A stretch of 64,000 nucleotides of DNA from Gemmatimonas phototrophica (GCF_000695095.2 NZ_CP011454.1:3472001-3536000); one strand, 5' to 3'; shown: positions 26,695 to 35,757, counted from the first letter of the stretch. Translations and numbers: made by a program. Notes: generated by a model not told the origin, from the letters alone.

Positions 26695-27623
26695 GACGCC
26701 GTCTCCCGGCGCGATGCCCGTGGGCCATTGGTCGCGCCAAAGGCCAGATAGAGTTCACGCAGCGACCGCGCACGCCACTGCACGTCAGTGCAGGACAATA
26801 GAAACGTCTCGGACTCTTGAACGGGGGCACTTCGATCTACCACCGCCGTCAAACGGCGGCCGGCCCGCTCCACCTGGGTCCACGCGGGCGGCCAGTGATC
26901 CGTTGTCACATCGGCAGGAATTGTGGCGTCTACCCGTTGCCACCGCGCCTGCATGGCTTCCATTGAACCCGCGACCGCAATGCGCTGCTCACGCAGAAAG
27001 GCCACGTGATCAACGAATGATTCGATCTCGCCAATGTCGTGCGTACACACCAGTGTCGTGCACTCCGCGTCGGCAGACGCCTCCAGCAGTCCACCCACCA
27101 GTTCTTCCTTCACGGCCACATCAAGGCCGGTGAAAGGTTCATCCATGAGGAGCACGTGCGGCCGCGCCGCCAAAGCACACATCAGCGATGCCTGCATGCG
27201 TTGCCCACGGGACAGGCGTGACACGCGCTGTTTCTCACTCAAGCTGAAGCGCTCCCTGAGACGCGCGGCCAACGCTGCATCCCACGCCGGATAGAGCGGC
27301 GCACAATACGATTCCAGTTGTGCCACCGTCATCCACCCCGGCAAGTCCTGCCCCTCAGCTACATACGCCATCTGCTGCCGCTGCCGCAGCGTAAGGTCGT
27401 CAACATCGGTACCAAAGAGCGCGACACGCCCGTCTTGTACCTCCTCTATTCCGGCGAGCAGGCGGAGCAGCGTGGTCTTCCCGGCACCATTGGCACCAAG
27501 GAGTGCGCAGGTGGCGCCTTGGGGCACATCGAGATCGAGGTCATGCAACACCCGCGTGCGGCCGTATTTGTGCGTGAGGCGCGCGGCGGAAATGGCGACC
27601 GCGCTGGAATGGCGGCTATTCAT
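26691..27623 (-). CDS. ABC transporter ATP-binding protein
   Basis: A 310-residue ATPase with Walker A GANGAGKTTLLRLLAG (near residue 43), Q-loop region MAYVAEGQDL, signature LSRGQRMQASL, Walker B HVLLMDEPFTGLD and the switch His in LVCTHDIGE. The C-terminal 80 residues after FLREQRIAVAG are a regulatory or permease-contact region without clear homology. It lies between the GntR regulator (8-base overlap at its start) and the permease (4-base overlap at its stop). Confidence 0.92.
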   Translation of the reverse strand: MNSRHSSAVAISAARLTHKYGRTRVLHDLDLDVPQGATCALLGANGAGKTTLLRLLAGIEEVQDGRVALFGTDVDDLTLRQRQQMAYVAEGQDLPGWMTVAQLESYCAPLYPAWDAALAARLRERFSLSEKQRVSRLSRGQRMQASLMCALAARPHVLLMDEPFTGLDVAVKEELVGGLLEASADAECTTLVCTHDIGEIESFVDHVAFLREQRIAVAGSMEAMQARWQRVDATIPADVTTDHWPPAWTQVERAGRRLTAVVDRSAPVQESETFLLSCTDVQWRARSLRELYLAFGATNGPRASRRETAS

Positions 27624-28035
27624 GTGCGTCAGTTGATGAGGGGTTCATTGGGTCTGCTCCAGAGAGCTCACGCCACCGTGCCGCAATGGCCTGACGCACG
27701 GTGGGTTCATCCACCCCCAGCCGCAGCGCTTCCACAACCAGCTGCTCCACCTGCGTGGACAGCAGCGCGGCACGGTCGGCCGCCGAGGCGTGGCTGCTGC
27801 GGGCGACTACCGTGCCGACTCCTGGGAGCACTTCCAGCAGGCCGTTGCGCACCAGCTCCGCCACCACCTTGTGCGCCGTGTTGGGGTTGATGCGCAGCGC
27901 CTGACTGAGCTCCCGGACCGACGGAAACGGCGCCCCCGGCGGCATGATGCCAGCCACCACCGCCTTGGTGGCGGCGTAGACGACCTGGCGATATGGGGAC
28001 TCGCCGGGGGTCAGGGTGACCGGGAAGGGAAGCAT
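27616..28035 (-). CDS. GntR-family transcriptional regulator, YtrA subfamily
   Basis: A 139-residue DNA-binding protein with an N-terminal winged helix (YRQVVYAATKAVVAGIMPPG, PSVRELSQALRINPNTAHKV, ELVRNGLLEVLPGVGTVV) and only a short helical C-terminal tail, which is the YtrA subfamily layout. These usually repress their own operon with an ABC transporter, exactly as arranged here. The palindromic site at 28041-28061 directly upstream of its start is a likely target. Confidence 0.9.
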   Translation of the reverse strand: MLPFPVTLTPGESPYRQVVYAATKAVVAGIMPPGAPFPSVRELSQALRINPNTAHKVVAELVRNGLLEVLPGVGTVVARSSHASAADRAALLSTQVEQLVVEALRLGVDEPTVRQAIAARWRELSGADPMNPSSTDAHE

Positions 28036-28040
28036 GGAGG

Positions 28041-28061
28041 TGTACTATGTGTACTAGTACA
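28041..28061. promoter_or_regulatory. Candidate GntR/YtrA operator
   Basis: TGTACTA-N7-TAGTACA is a perfect 7-7-7 inverted repeat; inside it GTACTAGTAC (28051-28060) is a second perfect palindrome. It begins six bases upstream of the regulator start codon and also lies upstream of the divergent PadR gene. Autoregulation by the YtrA-like protein is inferred from position. Confidence 0.6.
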
Positions 28062-28127
28062 GTTAACGTCAAGGAGCGAGACCATGATGCCCTGAACTCG
28101 GATCTGGTGAATTGGGCCTATTTGTTC

Positions 28128-28139
28128 TACAATGTATTT
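28128..28139 (+). promoter_or_regulatory. Predicted leaderless promoter of padR-like gene
   Basis: TACAAT (28128-28133, five of six consensus bases) is followed by exactly six bases and the ATG at 28140. No clear -35 box lies at the expected distance. The position is what selects this ATG as the start of the PadR-like protein. Confidence 0.45.
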
Positions 28140-28472
28140 ATGACTTTGGCCCTTCGTGGACCCTTCGAAGCCACCCTGCTCGCCACCGTGGCCGCTCTCG
28201 GCGACGGTGCCTCCGGCCTGGACGTACGACGCGTCATAGCTGAGCGCACCGGACGCAGCTACGCGGTGGGTGGCATCTATACCGGCCTCCAGCGACTCGA
28301 AACCAAGGGGTTTGTGGTGGCGCGCACTGACGAACCGCGAGCCATCCGCGGCGGCCGCACCCGCCGGCTCTTCTCCATCACCGCCATTGGCGTGCGGGCG
28401 CTCGATGACTTCCGTCACCGGGCGACGCTCTCCTGGTCGCTCCCTTCGTCCCTGACACCGGATCCCGCCTGA
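28140..28472 (+). CDS. PadR-family transcriptional regulator
   Basis: A 110-residue winged-helix protein: MTLALRGPFEATLLATVAAL, YAVGGIYTGLQRLETKGFVV, and RTRRLFSITAIGVRALDDF are the PadR N-terminal helix, recognition/wing region and C-terminal helix. An upstream ATG at 28047 would add 31 residues with no homology and would begin inside the operator; the internal ATG has a -10 box six bases upstream and matches the family start. Its TGA overlaps the next ATG (TGATG), so the downstream membrane protein is coupled and probably its functional partner. Confidence 0.85.
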   Translation: MTLALRGPFEATLLATVAALGDGASGLDVRRVIAERTGRSYAVGGIYTGLQRLETKGFVVARTDEPRAIRGGRTRRLFSITAIGVRALDDFRHRATLSWSLPSSLTPDPA

Positions 28473-29086
28473 TGCGTGCACAGCTGGCAGAACGGCTCCT
28501 CCTTTCCGTTGGGGCGCCACCGGCGTTCGTAGACGATGTGCTCGGTGATCTCGAGGAAGAGCGCGTTCATCGCGAAGCGCTCGGCCTGGGCCCGCAGAAC
28601 AGGTGGTTTGTCCGCCAGATACTTGCCGCAATGCCGTATGCAATCGGCCAGGGACTTCGCACCAATCGGCTGCGCGGTGTGCTGCGTCTGCTGGAGACCA
28701 GCCTTGCCGCTTGGATGGTGGTGACCATCGCGACCGCCATCCCCATGCTGGTCGTGGCCGGCGTGTATTCCACTATGAGCGGCGAACAGTTATCGCGCTT
28801 CGCCGCGCGGCTGCCGCTTTGGCCAGGCCTTGCACTGGGGCTACTTAGCGCGGCCGCCGTGGGGTATACCGCGGCCTGGCTCGACCGTCATCGTCCGCTG
28901 CTGGTGTCGTTGACCAGCGGCGTGGTGTGGGCGGGCATCCAAAGCGCTGTGATGCTTGCCAATATCGGGCAGACGGCGGCGTGGCAGTGGGCCCTACCGT
29001 TCATCAACTTCGTCGCAGTGAGTGTCGGGGGCCTGTACCGGATGTCTCGCCATGCGCCAGCCGGCGAATCCGTCTCCATTCGTTAA
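28472..29086 (+). CDS. Membrane protein with permease-prefix-like N-terminus
   Basis: A 204-residue protein. The first 45 residues, with VDDVLGDLEEERVHRE, resemble the short prefix domain found before MacB-like permeases regulated by PadR proteins in related phyla. The rest has about four transmembrane helices (near 72-96, 113-135, 141-160, 168-186) but no permease core. Translationally coupled to the PadR gene by TGATG. A truncated or stand-alone form of a PadR-linked membrane system is the best description. Confidence 0.65.
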   Translation: MRAQLAERLLLSVGAPPAFVDDVLGDLEEERVHREALGLGPQNRWFVRQILAAMPYAIGQGLRTNRLRGVLRLLETSLAAWMVVTIATAIPMLVVAGVYSTMSGEQLSRFAARLPLWPGLALGLLSAAAVGYTAAWLDRHRPLLVSLTSGVVWAGIQSAVMLANIGQTAAWQWALPFINFVAVSVGGLYRMSRHAPAGESVSIR

Positions 29087-29167
29087 AATCGTTGGCGAGC
29101 CTCGGCAGCGGATAAACGCGGACGGGGCTTCAGACGTATCTTCGGGCGTCCTTCATCAGGAGTCACG

Positions 29168-32104
29168 ATGCATTCGTCCATCCGGCGCCACGCTGTGCGC
29201 CCTCTAGGGCTGTCTCTAGCCGCCTGCCTCGCGGCTGCCCCGGCGCTGTTCGCACAGTCGGCAGCGCCTGCCCCCCGCCCCATCACTGCCGCCGATATCT
29301 CGGCCTGGAAATCGCTGCGTGGTGCGACGCTTTCCGCCGACGGGGCCTGGTTTGGCTACATCCAGGCGCCCAACGAAGGCGACGCCGAGGTGATCATTCG
29401 GCAAACGTCGGCCGCCGGTACGGTACGGCGCTATCCCATTGGTGAACCGCCCGCGGCAGCCGGTGGGCCGGGCGGCGGCGCGGCCCCGGGGCTGCAGCTC
29501 TCTACAGATGGGAAGTGGGCAGCGATCCTGGTCTACCCCAAGGCCGCCGAACAAAAGCGATTGCGACTGGCGCGTCGCCCCATTCAGAGCAAGGCGCTGG
29601 TGGTGAATCTCGCCACGGGTGAGCAGCGCGAGTTTGAGCGCATCCGGCGCATTGGCTTTGGTGGCGATGCACCAAAGTTTCTCGCGATGCATGCGTATGG
29701 CCCCGATGCCCCGGCCGGTGGCGGTGCTGGTGGGGCCGGTGGCCCGGCGCCGGGAGCGCCGGGCATGGGCGGCAACCCGCAGGGGGGAGGCGCCGGCCGA
29801 GTTGACGGCACCGACCTGCTGCTGCACGAGTTGGGGACCGCTGCCGTGTTCAACATCGGCAACGTGGCCGACTTTGCGTTTGATGACAAAGGCCGCTGGC
29901 TGGCCTATACCATTGATGCCCGCGAGCAGGTGGGCAACGGCGTGCAGCTGCGCGACCTTTCCACCGGTGTGGTGAAGAGTCTCGATGCCGGCAAGGCGCT
30001 CTTTCGTCGTCTTGCGTGGAGCGACACCGCGGCGAGTCTCGCCTACCTCAAGGGCACGGCCGACAGCGCTGGCACCGATACCACGTGGACCGCAGCTGGC
30101 ATTTCCCGCGTCGGCGCTCCCACGCAGCGCGCGGTGAGCGTTGGCGCCGGCACCGCGGTGGCGCTGCCCAACGGTATGGAAGTGAGCCCCGACCGCACGC
30201 CGCGCTGGCTCGAGGCGCAGGATGCGCTGCTCATTGGGTTGCGTGTTGCTGCCGCACCGCTCCCCAAGAGTGAACAGCTCGAAGACGACGACCGTCCCAC
30301 GCTCATTCTGTGGCACCACAAGGACGCGCGCCTGCAGTCCATGCAGCTCGTGCAGGAGCAGGCCGACAAGGGCTTCTCCTTCATGGCCACGTATCTCCCG
30401 GCGTCGCAGAAGGTCGTGCAGCTCACCGACGCCACCGTCCGCACCGCCACCATTGGCGCGCGCGACGACATGCTGCTCGGCTCCGACAATAGCGCGTACG
30501 AGCGACAGACCAGCGTGGACGGCATTCAGCGCCGCGATGTCTATCTCATCAACGCGCGTACCGGAGAGAAGACGCTCGTCAAGAAAGAGGCGCGCAGTCA
30601 GGCGCAGCTTTCACCAGACAGCCGCACGGTACTGTTCTGGGATGATGGCCATTGGCAGGCGTACGATGTGGCCACCAAGGCCACGACCAACATCACCAAG
30701 AGTGCGCCGGTGTCGTTTGTCGATACGGAAGACGATCACAACGTTGACCGCCCGCCCACCCAGGTGGTGGGCTTCAGCAAGGATGGTCGTTCGGTGCTGC
30801 TGCAGGACAACTACGATGTATGGCGCGTGAGTCTGGCCGGTACCAGCCACGCGAATCTCACGGTGGACGGCCGAGCGAAGCGCATTCGCTACAGCCGGCG
30901 CATTGTGACCGATGCCCGCGAACGCGGCATCGATCTCACGAAGCCCATCTATATGGTGGCCATGCAGCACCTCACCAAGAAGGAAGCGTTCGTGCGTCTC
31001 GACCCGGCCAAGGCCGGCGCGGTGGTGCTGAGCGGGTGGCGCGATGCGCGTCTGGCCCCGCTCAAGGCGCGAGATGCCGATGTGTGGGTGGGGAGCATTC
31101 AGACGGCGGCGCGCTTTCCCGATTGGTGGCGCGTGAGCTTCGCCAACGGCACGCTTGCCGATTCGGTGCGTCTCACGGATGCCAACCCCAACATGAACGG
31201 GGTGGCGTGGTCGCCGGGCTCGCGTCTGGTGAGCTACGTAACGGAGAAGGGGGACTCGCTGCAGGGCGCGCTGTACCTGCCGGCCGGCTACCAGGAAGGC
31301 AAGTCGTACCCCACGCTCACGTTCATCTATGAGCTGCAGTCGGACAATCTGAATTCGTTTTACTCACCCACCTATTCCAGCTCCCCCAACGCGCTCATTG
31401 GCGTGCACACGTCGCGTGGCTACGCGGTGTTTCTTCCGGATATCGTGTACAAGCTCAATGATCCGGGGATGAGTGCCGTGTGGAGCGTGGTGCCGGCGGT
31501 GAAGGCGGCGATCAAGACGGGCGTCGTGGACTCGGCGCGCGTGGGACTGCACGGCCACTCGTGGGGCGGCTATCAGACCAGCTTCCTCGTCACGCAGACG
31601 AACATCTTCAAGAGTGCCGTGGCCGGCGCACCGCTCACCGACATGGTGAGCATGTACAGCTCGGTGTACTGGAACACCGGTGGCGCCAATCAGGGAATCT
31701 TCCAGAGCTCGCAGGGGCGCTTCAAGGGCAACTTCATCGAGAACAAGGATGCCTACGAGCGCAATTCCCCCAATCGCTTTGCCGACAAAGTGAAGACGCC
31801 GCTCATCATCATGCACGATGACAAGGACGGCGCCGTGGACTTCAATCAGGGGATTACGTACTACAACACGTTGCGGCAGCTGAACAAGGACGTGATTCTG
31901 CTGGAGTATGTAGGCGAGAATCACGGCCTGTCGCAGTTGCGCAACCGCCGTGACTATTCACAGCGGCTCATGGAGTACTGGGACGCCTATCTCAAGGAAC
32001 AGCCGGCGCCGGAGTGGCTCAAGAACGGTATTCCGCGTCTCAAGATGGACGAGCACCTGCGCGAGCAGAAGAAGAAGCTCGAGGGGAAGAAGATCGCGAT
32101 GTAA
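29168..32104 (+). CDS. S9 family prolyl oligopeptidase-like peptidase, secreted
   Basis: A 978-residue serine peptidase with signal peptide (LSLAACLAAAPALFAQS) and a beta-propeller-like N-terminal part containing a glycine/proline-rich insert (about 178-212). The C-terminal alpha/beta hydrolase domain has the nucleophile GHSWGGYQTS (Ser near 798), Asp in MHDDKDGAVDF (near 885) and His in GENHGLSQ (near 918). It should cleave peptides in the periplasm. A Shine-Dalgarno sequence (CAGGAG) lies eight bases before the ATG. Confidence 0.92.
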   Translation: MHSSIRRHAVRPLGLSLAACLAAAPALFAQSAAPAPRPITAADISAWKSLRGATLSADGAWFGYIQAPNEGDAEVIIRQTSAAGTVRRYPIGEPPAAAGGPGGGAAPGLQLSTDGKWAAILVYPKAAEQKRLRLARRPIQSKALVVNLATGEQREFERIRRIGFGGDAPKFLAMHAYGPDAPAGGGAGGAGGPAPGAPGMGGNPQGGGAGRVDGTDLLLHELGTAAVFNIGNVADFAFDDKGRWLAYTIDAREQVGNGVQLRDLSTGVVKSLDAGKALFRRLAWSDTAASLAYLKGTADSAGTDTTWTAAGISRVGAPTQRAVSVGAGTAVALPNGMEVSPDRTPRWLEAQDALLIGLRVAAAPLPKSEQLEDDDRPTLILWHHKDARLQSMQLVQEQADKGFSFMATYLPASQKVVQLTDATVRTATIGARDDMLLGSDNSAYERQTSVDGIQRRDVYLINARTGEKTLVKKEARSQAQLSPDSRTVLFWDDGHWQAYDVATKATTNITKSAPVSFVDTEDDHNVDRPPTQVVGFSKDGRSVLLQDNYDVWRVSLAGTSHANLTVDGRAKRIRYSRRIVTDARERGIDLTKPIYMVAMQHLTKKEAFVRLDPAKAGAVVLSGWRDARLAPLKARDADVWVGSIQTAARFPDWWRVSFANGTLADSVRLTDANPNMNGVAWSPGSRLVSYVTEKGDSLQGALYLPAGYQEGKSYPTLTFIYELQSDNLNSFYSPTYSSSPNALIGVHTSRGYAVFLPDIVYKLNDPGMSAVWSVVPAVKAAIKTGVVDSARVGLHGHSWGGYQTSFLVTQTNIFKSAVAGAPLTDMVSMYSSVYWNTGGANQGIFQSSQGRFKGNFIENKDAYERNSPNRFADKVKTPLIIMHDDKDGAVDFNQGITYYNTLRQLNKDVILLEYVGENHGLSQLRNRRDYSQRLMEYWDAYLKEQPAPEWLKNGIPRLKMDEHLREQKKKLEGKKIAM

Positions 32105-32131
32105 TGCGGTTGGATTGGGTGGTGCAGCTGT

Positions 32132-32448
32132 TCACTTCACCGTGATCAGCTGCACCATCCCCTTCTCCGTTCGAGGAACTCCTTGACCCTATTTTTGGCC
32201 GGGAGTTCCAGCAGGGTCATGGCGTGCAGATCCTGCCCCACGTTGGTCAGATTGAACGTGACAATCCCGTTCTTCACCGTGGGCGGATTCTTGAAGCCCT
32301 AATCGGCGCCCTCCACCAACACATACTCCACCGTGGTGGCCACCTTGGGCAGCGCCTTGGCGGTCGCGGGGCGCGTCTGCGCCTCCAGGGGGGTGACCAG
32401 TGCGGAAATGGTGAGCGACAGAAGGGACAACAGGCTCTTGAAGCGCAT
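32132..32448 (-). pseudogene. Decayed cupredoxin-like secreted protein
   Basis: From an ATG at 32448 a signal peptide (MRFKSLLSLLSLTISALVTP) leads into TTVEYVLVEGAD, then an in-frame TAG (32301-32299). The same frame continues for another 50 codons: GFKNPPTVKNGIVTFNLTNV, GQDLHAMTLLELPAKN, to VKEFLERRRGWCS. A one-base shift near the end yields EKGMVQLITVK and a stop at 32132, which looks like the proper C-terminus of this family. The middle of the expected domain is missing. I read this as a gene broken by a nonsense mutation, an internal deletion and a frameshift. The cupredoxin-like assignment is from memory of similar proteins and is tentative. Confidence 0.65.
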
Positions 32449-32881
32449 CGCAACCTCGGCGATAACGTGCGGAAACGCACTACGTCCGGCGGAAAGGGTC
32501 CTACCCAACGGCCGTTGGAGGGTGCCCACGGGGCCGAGCGGTTGGAATCAAGGAGTCCCTGACAAGGCTGTCCGGCTTCACATTTCCTGACGGCAGTCGC
32601 TGGCTGTTTTCTTTGTCTCATCTTCAGGAAAACAGCCAAAAGTTCCCGGGAAAAATTGCCTTCATGTTCCGTCACTAACCCATTGTCAATAAACATCTTA
32701 TCACAATTCTGCGACCACTGAAGTTTTACTCTGTCAGAGTGGCAGCGCGCCGCTCGAAAAAGAAGGCGGTTGCAATGTCAAACTGTCTCTTGACTCCCGG
32801 CCCCGAATGCCGGAAGTTGCTCCTCCTTGCTCGCCTGCACGTGTGTGGGCGGGCAAGGGTTCGCCACTGTTGTACGACATA
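32449..32881. other. Leader/promoter region upstream of riboswitch
   Basis: No gene is seen. The segment has a marked AT-rich stretch (about 32640-32740) compared with the surrounding GC content, where the nrdJ promoter should lie; candidate boxes such as TTGTCA (32683) lack a properly spaced partner. An 11-bp inverted repeat TGGCTGTTTTC / GAAAACAGCCA (32601-32611, 32628-32638) could be a terminator, and ACTCTG-T-CAGAGT (32728-32740) a small operator. Confidence 0.4.
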
Positions 32882-33060
32882 GGGCACTGGTCACCGACCT
32901 CCTCCCCCAGGGGTCGGCGCTAAGAGGGAACCCGGCGTAACTCCGGGGCGGCCCCGCCGCTGTAAAGGACGACGAGGAAGCTTTCCGCCACTGTGCCGTG
33001 TCTGGCTCGGGAAGGCCGCTTTCGAGGACGAATCCTGAGCCAGAAGACCTGCCAGTGCCC
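32882..33060 (+). promoter_or_regulatory. Cobalamin (adenosylcobalamin) riboswitch
   Basis: The leader contains the conserved elements of the B12 riboswitch in order: AAGAGGGAA, the G/C-rich arm ending GCCGCTGTAA, GCCACTGTG, GGGAAGGCCG, and the B12-box region ending GAGCCAGAAGACCTGCC. Stem P1 closes perfectly: GGGCACTGG (32882-32890) with CCAGTGCCC (33052-33060). It sits about 200 bases before the nrdJ start codon on the same strand. Binding of adenosylcobalamin normally lowers expression of the downstream gene. Confidence 0.93.
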
Positions 33061-33266
33061 GAGTCCGCGCGCCCCCTCGAGGGAGGGTTCGCCGGGGATC
33101 GTTGCGCCGCACCGCATTTCGAGTGCGCGCGACCCCGTTCGGGCTCCCTGCAATGTACCGCTGGGAGCTTTCGTGTTTGCCGCGACGTCGCGGCCGTCAC
33201 GTACGACCGGTGAAGGTCCTCGGGGGGTGTGCCTCTCACCGCTGTATCCACCTCTGGAGAGCATTA

Positions 33267-35696
33267 ATGACCACGTCCGTCGCCCCACGCAGCAGCGAAG
33301 TCCGCCCGACGTTCGGCAGTTACGACAACAGCGGTGTCCGCACCGTGACCGAAGTCATCAAGCGCGACGGCCGCCGGGCGCCGTGGGACCCGGAACGCAT
33401 CACGCGCGCCATCGCCCTCGCCTTCTGGGCCTCGCGTCATGACGACGCCCCCAACCCGCACCACAGCGACGCCGCCCACCGCTTCGGGCTCGGCTTCACC
33501 GAGTTCGCCGACGTCTGCGAAATCACGCAGCTCGTCGTCAACACGGTCGAACGCAAGGCGCAGGAACGCACGCCCACGGTCGAGGAAGTCCAGGACATCG
33601 TCGAAATGATGATTGCCGCGCGCGGCCACTGGGATGTGGCCAAGCGCTACGTCATCTACCGCGCCCAGCGCGCCCAGGTGCGCCTCCACGCCCACGGGGA
33701 AAGCGGCCTGCAGGACTACATCTTCCTCTCGCGCTACTCGCGTTACCGGGATGACCTCGGCCGCCGCGAAACGCCGTCCGAAGCGTTCACGCGCGTCATG
33801 GACATGCACCGCGCGCACTTCGCCGACAAGCTCGACCTGCCGGTGGCCGGCTTTGGCGGACGTACGCTCAGCGCCCTCATCGACGAGACGGAATCGGCGC
33901 TGCAGCGCAAGGCCATTCTCCCCTCCATGCGCTCGCTGCAGTTTGGCGGCCAGGCCATTGAGGCGAACAACGCCCGCATGTTCAACTGCGCCTTCACGCA
34001 CATGAACCGCGTGGACGCGTTCAAGGAATCGTTCTTCCTGCTCATGTCGGGCACCGGCGTGGGCTTCTCGGTCCAGAAGCATCACGTCGCGCAGCTGCCG
34101 CACTTCCCGGTGCGTGGCGCCGAGAACGAGCTCGAAGTCATTCACTACAACGTGGGTGACACGCTCGAAGGGTGGGCGGATGCGCTCGACGCGCTCGTGC
34201 ACAGCTACCTCGACAACAAGAAGATCGAGTTCAACTACTCCGGCATCCGTCGTCGTGGCGCGCCGCTCCGCACGTCAGGTGGCCGGGCTCCGGGACACAT
34301 CCCGCTCAAGAAAGCGCTTACCGCCGTTGAGCGTATGCTCGACAACGTGTCAGGGCGCGCGCTGCGTCCCATCGAAGTGTATGACATCCTCATGCACGTG
34401 GCCGTCGCAGTGCTCTCGGGCGGCATCCGTCGCTCGGCCACCATTTGCCTCTTCTCCGCCGACGACGACGAAATGGCGGCGGCCAAGACGGGCAACTGGT
34501 TCGAAACCAACCCGCAGCGCGGCAAGTCCAACAACTCGGCCGTGCTCGTGCGCAACGTGCACACCGAAACCGAGTTCCAGAAGCTGTTCGAGCTGCAGAA
34601 GGAATTCGGTGAGCCCGGCTTCTACTTCGTGGACGACGTGGAGTACGGCGCCAACCCGTGCGTGGAAATCGGCCTCGCGCCGTTCGCGGTGGTAGACGAG
34701 GCGGCGCAGGCCAAGCTGGCCGAGTATGGCCGCCCGGACGTGCCGCTGGGAAGCACCGTGAGCGGCTGGCAGATGTGCAACCTCACCACCATCAACGCCA
34801 ACGCCTGCGAAGACGAGGCGGGCTTCCTGGCCTGCTGCCGCGCGGCAGCGTTGCTGGGCACGTTGCAGGCGGCCTACACGAACATTTCGTACCTCGGCGC
34901 CGCCACGCGCTTCATCAACGAGCGTGAGTCGCTGCTGGGCGTGAGCATCTGCGGCATTCTCGATCGTCCCTCGCTGCTGCTCAACCCGCAGACGCTCGAG
35001 CGGGGCGCCAAGGAGTGCCTCGATACCAACGCCGCGGTCGCGGAGCACCTGGGCATCCCGGCGGCGGCGCGCATTACCTGCGTGAAGCCGGAAGGCACTG
35101 CCAGCCTCGTGCTCGGCGCCGGGTCGGGCATTCACCCGCACCATGCGCGTCACTACTTCCGTCGTGTGCAGGCCGCACGCACGGAGCCGTTGTACCAGTG
35201 GTTCAAGCTCAACAACCCGCACATGACCGAGGCGTCGGCGTGGGATCCCGATACCACCGACGTGATCACCTTCCCGGTAACCGCGCCGTCGGACGCGATT
35301 CTCCGCAAGGATGTGGGTGCGGTGCAGTTCCTCGAGTACGTGCGGCTCGTGCAGCAGCATTGGGTAGTGGCCGGCCGTCGTCATGAGAGCTATAACCCCG
35401 GCCTGCACCACAACGTCTCCAACACCGTCACCGTGCGCGACGACGAGTGGGACGCGGTGCAGCAGTTCATCTTCGAGAACCGTGGCTACTTCACGGGCAT
35501 CTCGCTGCTGCGGGAAACGGGTGACAAGGTGTACACGCAAGCGCCGCGCGAAGAAGTGACGACCGAGATGGACATGGCCAAGTGGAACGCGCTGGTCTAC
35601 AACACGGTCGACTACACCGCGCTGTGGGAAGGCACCGACATGACCACGCTGGCCGACACGGTGGCCTGTGCCGGTGGGGCGTGCGAGATCATCTGA
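33267..35696 (+). CDS. nrdJ: Adenosylcobalamin-dependent ribonucleotide reductase (class II)
   Basis: Reduces ribonucleotides to deoxyribonucleotides using a thiyl radical generated from coenzyme B12. The 809-residue protein has an ATP-cone (about 27-115: VIKRDGRRAPWDPERITRAI), the N-terminal redox-Cys region RMFNCAFTHM, LLMSGTGVGFSVQ, NPCVEIGLAPF, the radical-site region LGVSICGILDRPS and a C-terminal cysteine pair CAGGACEI. The ATG at 33267 follows GGAGAGCATTA. Control by the upstream B12 riboswitch is shown by the leader. A strong terminator follows. Confidence 0.95.
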   Translation: MTTSVAPRSSEVRPTFGSYDNSGVRTVTEVIKRDGRRAPWDPERITRAIALAFWASRHDDAPNPHHSDAAHRFGLGFTEFADVCEITQLVVNTVERKAQERTPTVEEVQDIVEMMIAARGHWDVAKRYVIYRAQRAQVRLHAHGESGLQDYIFLSRYSRYRDDLGRRETPSEAFTRVMDMHRAHFADKLDLPVAGFGGRTLSALIDETESALQRKAILPSMRSLQFGGQAIEANNARMFNCAFTHMNRVDAFKESFFLLMSGTGVGFSVQKHHVAQLPHFPVRGAENELEVIHYNVGDTLEGWADALDALVHSYLDNKKIEFNYSGIRRRGAPLRTSGGRAPGHIPLKKALTAVERMLDNVSGRALRPIEVYDILMHVAVAVLSGGIRRSATICLFSADDDEMAAAKTGNWFETNPQRGKSNNSAVLVRNVHTETEFQKLFELQKEFGEPGFYFVDDVEYGANPCVEIGLAPFAVVDEAAQAKLAEYGRPDVPLGSTVSGWQMCNLTTINANACEDEAGFLACCRAAALLGTLQAAYTNISYLGAATRFINERESLLGVSICGILDRPSLLLNPQTLERGAKECLDTNAAVAEHLGIPAAARITCVKPEGTASLVLGAGSGIHPHHARHYFRRVQAARTEPLYQWFKLNNPHMTEASAWDPDTTDVITFPVTAPSDAILRKDVGAVQFLEYVRLVQQHWVVAGRRHESYNPGLHHNVSNTVTVRDDEWDAVQQFIFENRGYFTGISLLRETGDKVYTQAPREEVTTEMDMAKWNALVYNTVDYTALWEGTDMTTLADTVACAGGACEII

Positions 35697-35723
35697 TCAG
35701 CCTGCGCTGATCGGAGTACGGCG

Positions 35724-35757
35724 AAGGGGAGCAGCCTTGGTGGTTGCTCCCCTTTTT
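35724..35757 (+). terminator. Intrinsic terminator of nrdJ
   Basis: A 13-bp stem AAGGGGAGCAGCC / GGTTGCTCCCCTT (35724-35736, 35742-35754; one G-U pair) with a five-base loop ends in TTTTT. This is a clear rho-independent terminator 28 bases after the nrdJ stop. Confidence 0.85.

Noticed and set aside
28047-28139. Upstream start for the PadR-like regulator
   Set aside because: Would begin inside the GntR operator and add residues unrelated to the family; the ATG at 28140 has a -10 box at the recurrent spacing.
34350-35540. 396-codon minus-strand frame opposite nrdJ
   Set aside because: Antisense shadow of a well-conserved enzyme, Arg/His/Val-rich with no domain.
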